From Trueperaceae bacterium (GTDB lineage: Bacteria > Deinococcota > Deinococci > Deinococcales > Trueperaceae), in contig JAGXHO010000190.1 in assembly GCA_024636105.1 (NCBI GenBank), positions 1 through 9,069 of the forward strand: a stretch of 9,069 nucleotides of DNA. Direction: 5' to 3'. Of this stretch, positions 6,576 through 9,069 are shown one piece after another. The notes beneath the pieces are model-generated. The model worked only from the letters and a program-made list of their open reading frames with translations. It was not told the DNA's origin and made no database searches. Both the position numbers and the translations under genes were made by a program. The number at the start of each line of letters is the position of its first letter. Positions within the stretch are counted from its first letter, which is position 1.

Positions 6576-8234
6576 ATGAACGCGAGCGCTTCCGAAACCG
6601 ACCTGATCCAACTCGAGATCCAGTGGCAGCGGCTGATCAGCATCATGGACGAGGTCGACAACGCCGTCATCAAGACCTCGTTCAGCACGATCGTCGGCGA
6701 GAGCCACGACTTCGCCTGCATCCTCCTCAACGCCGATGGCGGCAGCATCTGCCAGTCGAGCTTCAGCCCCCCCGACTTCTGCGTGATCCTGCCGCGCACC
6801 ACGCGCGCTCTACTCGAGAAGTTCCCGGTCGAGACGCTGCGCGAGGGCGACGTCCTCGTGACCAACGACCCTTGGCTCGCCGCGGGCCACCTGCCCGACT
6901 ACGCGATCGTCACCCCTGTGTTCCATCAAGGCCGCGTCGTCGCCTTCATGGGCACCATCGCCCACCTGTCGGACGTGGGCGGCCACGGCGGCGACATCCT
7001 CGCGACCGACGTCTTCACCGAGGGCGTGCGCATCCCGCCCGCCAAGCTGTACGAGGCCGGGTCCGAGAACAAGCTCCTCTTCGATCTGATCGGCCAGAAC
7101 TGCCGCGTTCCGAACCTGGTCCTCGGCGATCTGCGTGCGATCGTGGGCACGCACCAGGTCGGCGCGCGCCGCTTGAAGGAGTTCCTGGCCGACTACGAAC
7201 TGGCCGACATCACCGACCTGTCGCGCGAGATCCACGATCGCAGCGAGAAGGTCATGCGCGAGCGCATCACCGCCATTCCCGACGGCGTCTACGAGTTCGG
7301 CCTCGACATCGACGGCTACATCGACATCGTCCACCTGCACGCCACGGTGACGATCCGCGGGAGCGACGCCTACGTCGACTACGCCGGCACCAGCCCGCAG
7401 ACCGGTAAGGCGGCGATCAACTGCGTCTACAACGTCACGTTCTCGAGCAGCATGTACCCGTTCAAGTGCGCGCTCGTGCCGGGCATCCCCAACAACGAGG
7501 GGCTCTTCCGCCCGGTGCACGTGACCGCCCCCGAGGGCAGCATCCTCAACACCACCTTCCCGCACCCAGTGCAGGCGCGCGCGAAGACGACCAACAACAT
7601 CAACCAGGTGCTGTTCGGCGCGCTCTGGCCGGCGTTCGGCGAGCATGCCCAGGCCGGCGCGGGGAGCATTTGGCCCTTCTCGGTCTCGGGTTTCGGGCCC
7701 GACGGGGGCCGCTTCAGCGTCCACGTCCTGCCGCACGGTGGGCGCGGCTCGATGCGCGGGATGGACGGCCTGGTGCCCATCGCCTTCCCGCACAACTCGA
7801 GCGTCACGCCGGTCGAGATTTGGGAAGCGCAGTGCCCCGTGATGATCCTGAACAAGGAGCTCCTGCCCGACAGCGCGGGCGCCGGGCGACACCGCGGGGG
7901 CCCCGGGCAGGTCATGACCTTCCGCAACGCCGGCACGTACGCCGTCAACGCGCGCGTCCGGCCGGACAAGGTCTTCTGCGCGCCGCGTGGCATCGATGGC
8001 GGCCACGACGGCAAGACCGGTTCGGTTCGTTACAACGGCGAGGTCATCACCGAGTTCCCGATCCTCAAGTTCCAGCCGGGCGACGTGATCGAGCTGCGCA
8101 TGCCGGGCGGCGCCGGCTTCGGCGACCCGAGGCAGCGCGACCCCGAGGCGATCGAACGCGACATCGCCGCCGGCATCGTCACGCCCGAGGGCGCGGCACG
8201 CGACTACGGGTACGCGCCACAGGATCGCTCGTGA
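6576..8234 (+). CDS. Hydantoinase B/oxoprolinase family protein (HyuB-like)
   Basis: A 552-residue protein of typical HyuB length. In this family a HyuA-type ATP-binding subunit and a HyuB subunit together open cyclic amides (N-methylhydantoin, 5-oxoproline, caprolactam) with ATP, or carboxylate ketones such as acetophenone. Family signatures run in order: ESHDFACILLN (42-52), GDVLVTNDPW (91-100), GHLPDYAIVTPVF (104-116), IAHLSDVGGHGG (128-139), EGVRIPPAKLY (149-159), a central RGSMRGMDGLVPIAFPHNSS region, DSAGAGRHRGGPG, and the C-terminal MPGGAGFGDP. D45, H105, D108 and H130 are conserved-looking acidic and histidine positions that could bind a metal; this is from family resemblance, not proven. 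The ATG follows GGAGAG (6565-6570) by five bases. No HyuA subunit is present within the window, which is unusual since the two are commonly adjacent. The stop overlaps the downstream enolase-family start, which suggests joint expression. The substrate cannot be assigned. Confidence 0.92.
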   Translation: MNASASETDLIQLEIQWQRLISIMDEVDNAVIKTSFSTIVGESHDFACILLNADGGSICQSSFSPPDFCVILPRTTRALLEKFPVETLREGDVLVTNDPWLAAGHLPDYAIVTPVFHQGRVVAFMGTIAHLSDVGGHGGDILATDVFTEGVRIPPAKLYEAGSENKLLFDLIGQNCRVPNLVLGDLRAIVGTHQVGARRLKEFLADYELADITDLSREIHDRSEKVMRERITAIPDGVYEFGLDIDGYIDIVHLHATVTIRGSDAYVDYAGTSPQTGKAAINCVYNVTFSSSMYPFKCALVPGIPNNEGLFRPVHVTAPEGSILNTTFPHPVQARAKTTNNINQVLFGALWPAFGEHAQAGAGSIWPFSVSGFGPDGGRFSVHVLPHGGRGSMRGMDGLVPIAFPHNSSVTPVEIWEAQCPVMILNKELLPDSAGAGRHRGGPGQVMTFRNAGTYAVNARVRPDKVFCAPRGIDGGHDGKTGSVRYNGEVITEFPILKFQPGDVIELRMPGGAGFGDPRQRDPEAIERDIAAGIVTPEGAARDYGYAPQDRS

Positions 8235-9069
8235 AGATCGTCGGCGTCACCACGACGGCCGTCGCCCTGCCGCGCAGCCATACGCTGACCACGCAGTACG
8301 GCAGCGGCGACCTCGCCACGACCGTCCTCGTGCAGCTCCACACCGACACCGGCCACGTAGGCATCGGACAGACCGCGTTCGCCCCGCGCTCGTACGGCGA
8401 GACCGCCGTTGGGATGGTGGCCAACATCCAGGAGCACCTCGCCCCGGCCGTGGTTGGGCGCGAGGTCGACAGCGTCGAGGGTCTGCACCGCGACCTCATG
8501 GCGGCCCTGCCGCACCACTGGTCGTCGCACGCGGGCGTCGAGATCGCACTGTGGGACCTCAAGGGCAAGCAGTTGGGGGTCCCCGTCTACCAGCTGCTGG
8601 GCGGCAAGGTCCGCGATGGCCTCACGCTCATGGGGTTCGTCCATCACGACACCCCGGCGAAGATGGCCGAGGAGGCCGTGCGCGAGGCCGATCACGGGTT
8701 CAAGGTCCTGAAGATGAAGGTCGGGATGGACCCGGTCGAGGACGTGCAGCGCTTTCGGGCCGTCTCCGAGGCGCTCGCCGGCCGCGCGGTAATCCAGATC
8801 GACGGCAACACCGGGTGGAGCCTCTGGCAGGCGACCTACGCGCTGCGAGAGATGGAGGCGATCGGGGGCCTCGGCGCGATCGAGCAGCCCGTCGGCAGCC
8901 GCCGCGAGATGGCGATCCTCGCGCGCACCTTCCAGGCGCCCATCATGGCGGACGAGGCGATCTACGCCGCGCACGACGCCATCGACGTGGTCCGCGAGGA
9001 GGCCGCTTCGCTCGCCCTCATGAAGATCACCAAACACGGTGGTGTCATTCAGGTCCGCGACATCGCCAC
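8231..9069 (+). CDS. Enolase-superfamily racemase/epimerase or cycloisomerase (MR/MLE family), copy 2 (3'-truncated)
   Basis: The gene runs off the window end; 279 codons are visible, and about 80 residues are probably missing. The GTG start at 8231 overlaps the hyuB stop (GTGA), and the protein begins MKIVGVTTTAVALPRS, matching copy 1 from its first residue. Catalytic positions are K161-M-K163, D191 (IDGN), E218 (AIEQP), D241 (MADEA) and K265 in LMKITKHGG, all retained. A hand alignment to copy 1 gives about 175 identities in 280 columns (62%) with one single-residue gap. The block LLGGKVRDGLTLMGFVHH is identical, while the capping-domain residues around 48-58 and 76-90 differ most. These N-terminal loops cover the active site in this superfamily, so the copies probably differ in substrate. 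Expression is likely from the promoter at 6430 through hyuB. The C-terminal specificity region is not visible. Confidence 0.9.
   Translation, partial: MKIVGVTTTAVALPRSHTLTTQYGSGDLATTVLVQLHTDTGHVGIGQTAFAPRSYGETAVGMVANIQEHLAPAVVGREVDSVEGLHRDLMAALPHHWSSHAGVEIALWDLKGKQLGVPVYQLLGGKVRDGLTLMGFVHHDTPAKMAEEAVREADHGFKVLKMKVGMDPVEDVQRFRAVSEALAGRAVIQIDGNTGWSLWQATYALREMEAIGGLGAIEQPVGSRREMAILARTFQAPIMADEAIYAAHDAIDVVREEAASLALMKITKHGGVIQVRDIA

Overview
The window is a gene-dense, very GC-rich stretch of bacterial chromosome. By eye it is roughly two-thirds G+C with strong G/C at third codon positions. Good Shine-Dalgarno sequences and a near-consensus sigma-70 promoter indicate a bacterium, probably a high-GC proteobacterium or another high-GC soil or marine lineage. 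The sequence alone does not fix the taxon. All six supported genes are on the + strand. No tRNA, rRNA, CRISPR array, insertion sequence or phage gene is visible, and no gene-free stretch exceeds 211 bases.

Left block (1-5172): the 3' part of a class C beta-lactamase-fold serine hydrolase is followed by two paralogous S9 family (prolyl oligopeptidase / acylaminoacyl-peptidase type) serine peptidases. The three are joined by ATGA and GTGA four-base stop/start overlaps, so they look like one translationally coupled operon of serine hydrolases. The window starts inside the first gene, whose SxxK nucleophile region lies upstream.

Right block (5173-9069): an enolase-superfamily racemase/cycloisomerase-like gene (5276-6364) with its own promoter region comes first. 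Next is a hydantoinase B/oxoprolinase (HyuB) family gene (6576-8234) with a strong promoter. It overlaps by GTGA a second enolase-superfamily gene (8231 to the window end). The second enolase is about 62% identical to the first by hand alignment over 279 residues.

The most notable non-coding signal is a pair of 16-bp palindromes of the same 7-2-7 geometry: CAACTGT-TG-ACAGTTG at 5223-5238 and CGACTGT-TG-ACAATCG at 6496-6511. One lies upstream of the first enolase gene and one upstream of hyuB. Both lie downstream of a candidate promoter and upstream of the start codon, so they are good candidates for operators of one repressor, perhaps GntR-like. The regulator gene is not in the window.

Working hypothesis (inference): the region encodes a scavenging pathway for unusual amino-acid derivatives. 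The peptidases and the beta-lactamase-fold hydrolase would release N-acylated, cyclised or D-configured amino-acid units. The two enolase-type enzymes would interconvert stereoisomers at the alpha carbon. HyuB, with a HyuA partner not seen here, would open a cyclic amide with ATP. The substrate is unknown.
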